Assembly (NCBI RefSeq): GCF_000716875.1
Contig: NZ_JNWQ01000064.1
Coordinates: forward strand, 1-64,000
Origin: Streptomyces novaecaesareae
GTDB taxonomy: Bacteria > Actinomycetota > Actinomycetes > Streptomycetales > Streptomycetaceae
Length of the DNA: 64,000 nucleotides
Reading direction: 5' to 3'
Shown: positions 63,950 through 64,000 of the stretch, piece after piece
Position numbering within the stretch: position 1 is the first letter of the stretch
Layout: every line of letters starts with the position of its first letter
The notes under the pieces: model-generated
What the model saw: only the letters and a program-made list of their open reading frames with translations
Database searches by the model: none
What the model was told of the DNA's origin: nothing
Translations under genes and position numbers: made by a program

Positions 63950-64000
63950 GCCGCCAAGGGTAGAGCGCCCGCCCCCGGGCCGCAGACCGGCAATCCGGGG

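Overview
The window is about 73% GC actinobacterial DNA with the codon bias, gene families and gene order of Streptomyces or a close relative such as Kitasatospora. Supporting signs are a WhiB-like protein next to glpX, mycothiol conjugate amidase, polyphosphate glucokinase, a SARP/AfsR-type regulator, a SpoIIE-type phosphatase and a DasR-like operator at a chitinase gene.

The sequence is not one uninterrupted piece of chromosome. Positions 1-55 are an Illumina Nextera P7 adapter with an i7 index. Positions 40882-40921 hold the reverse complement of the same adapter plus the first six bases of the same index. The genuine DNA is therefore segment A (56-40881), bounded by outward-facing adapter at both ends, and segment B (from about 40922). 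Adjacency across 40882-40921 is an assembly artefact. It breaks a prepilin peptidase gene, and the left edge breaks a methyltransferase gene.

Segment A opens with a methyltransferase, a split RibD-like reductase/deaminase pair, a HAD phosphatase and a YefM-YoeB toxin-antitoxin pair. A conserved core block follows: ychF, a DUF6542 membrane protein, ppgK, ispH, an APC permease, xseA-xseB, a nitroreductase, a DUF4245 protein, glpX, a Wbl protein, a DUF1707 protein and class I fumarase. Next is a regulator-rich stretch: a GntR regulator with a twin operator and a small target gene, a SARP-NB-ARC-TPR regulator divergent from two tiny unknown genes, a methyltransferase, a SpoIIE phosphatase, and an MMPL exporter divergent from a TetR regulator. 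Then come oxyR divergent from ahpC-ahpD, a WXG100-like/DUF1023 hydrolase module, an AI-2E family protein, a lytic transglycosylase, phoH2, an isoprenyl transferase and a secreted GH18 chitinase.

Segment B contains the truncated prepilin peptidase, an AlaA-like aminotransferase, GTP-dependent PEP carboxykinase, a TrhA/hemolysin III protein, an MFS exporter with its TetR regulator, and a papain-like protease operon. After these are an HTH regulator, a second WXG100-like/DUF1023 module, a GNAT enzyme, a DUF255 thioredoxin-fold protein, mca, a DUF4307 protein, greA, a DrrAB-like ABC exporter with twin palindromes, and threonine ammonia-lyase. As I recall the S. coelicolor map, A and B lie in the same region and order, so they may be true neighbours with DNA missing between them.

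Functional groups are: central carbon metabolism (glpX, fumarase, pckG, aminotransferase, ilvA); peroxide and thiol stress (oxyR-ahpCD, mca); exporters with local repressors; and type VII-like WXG/DUF1023 modules. I saw no rRNA, tRNA, CRISPR array, insertion sequence or integrase.
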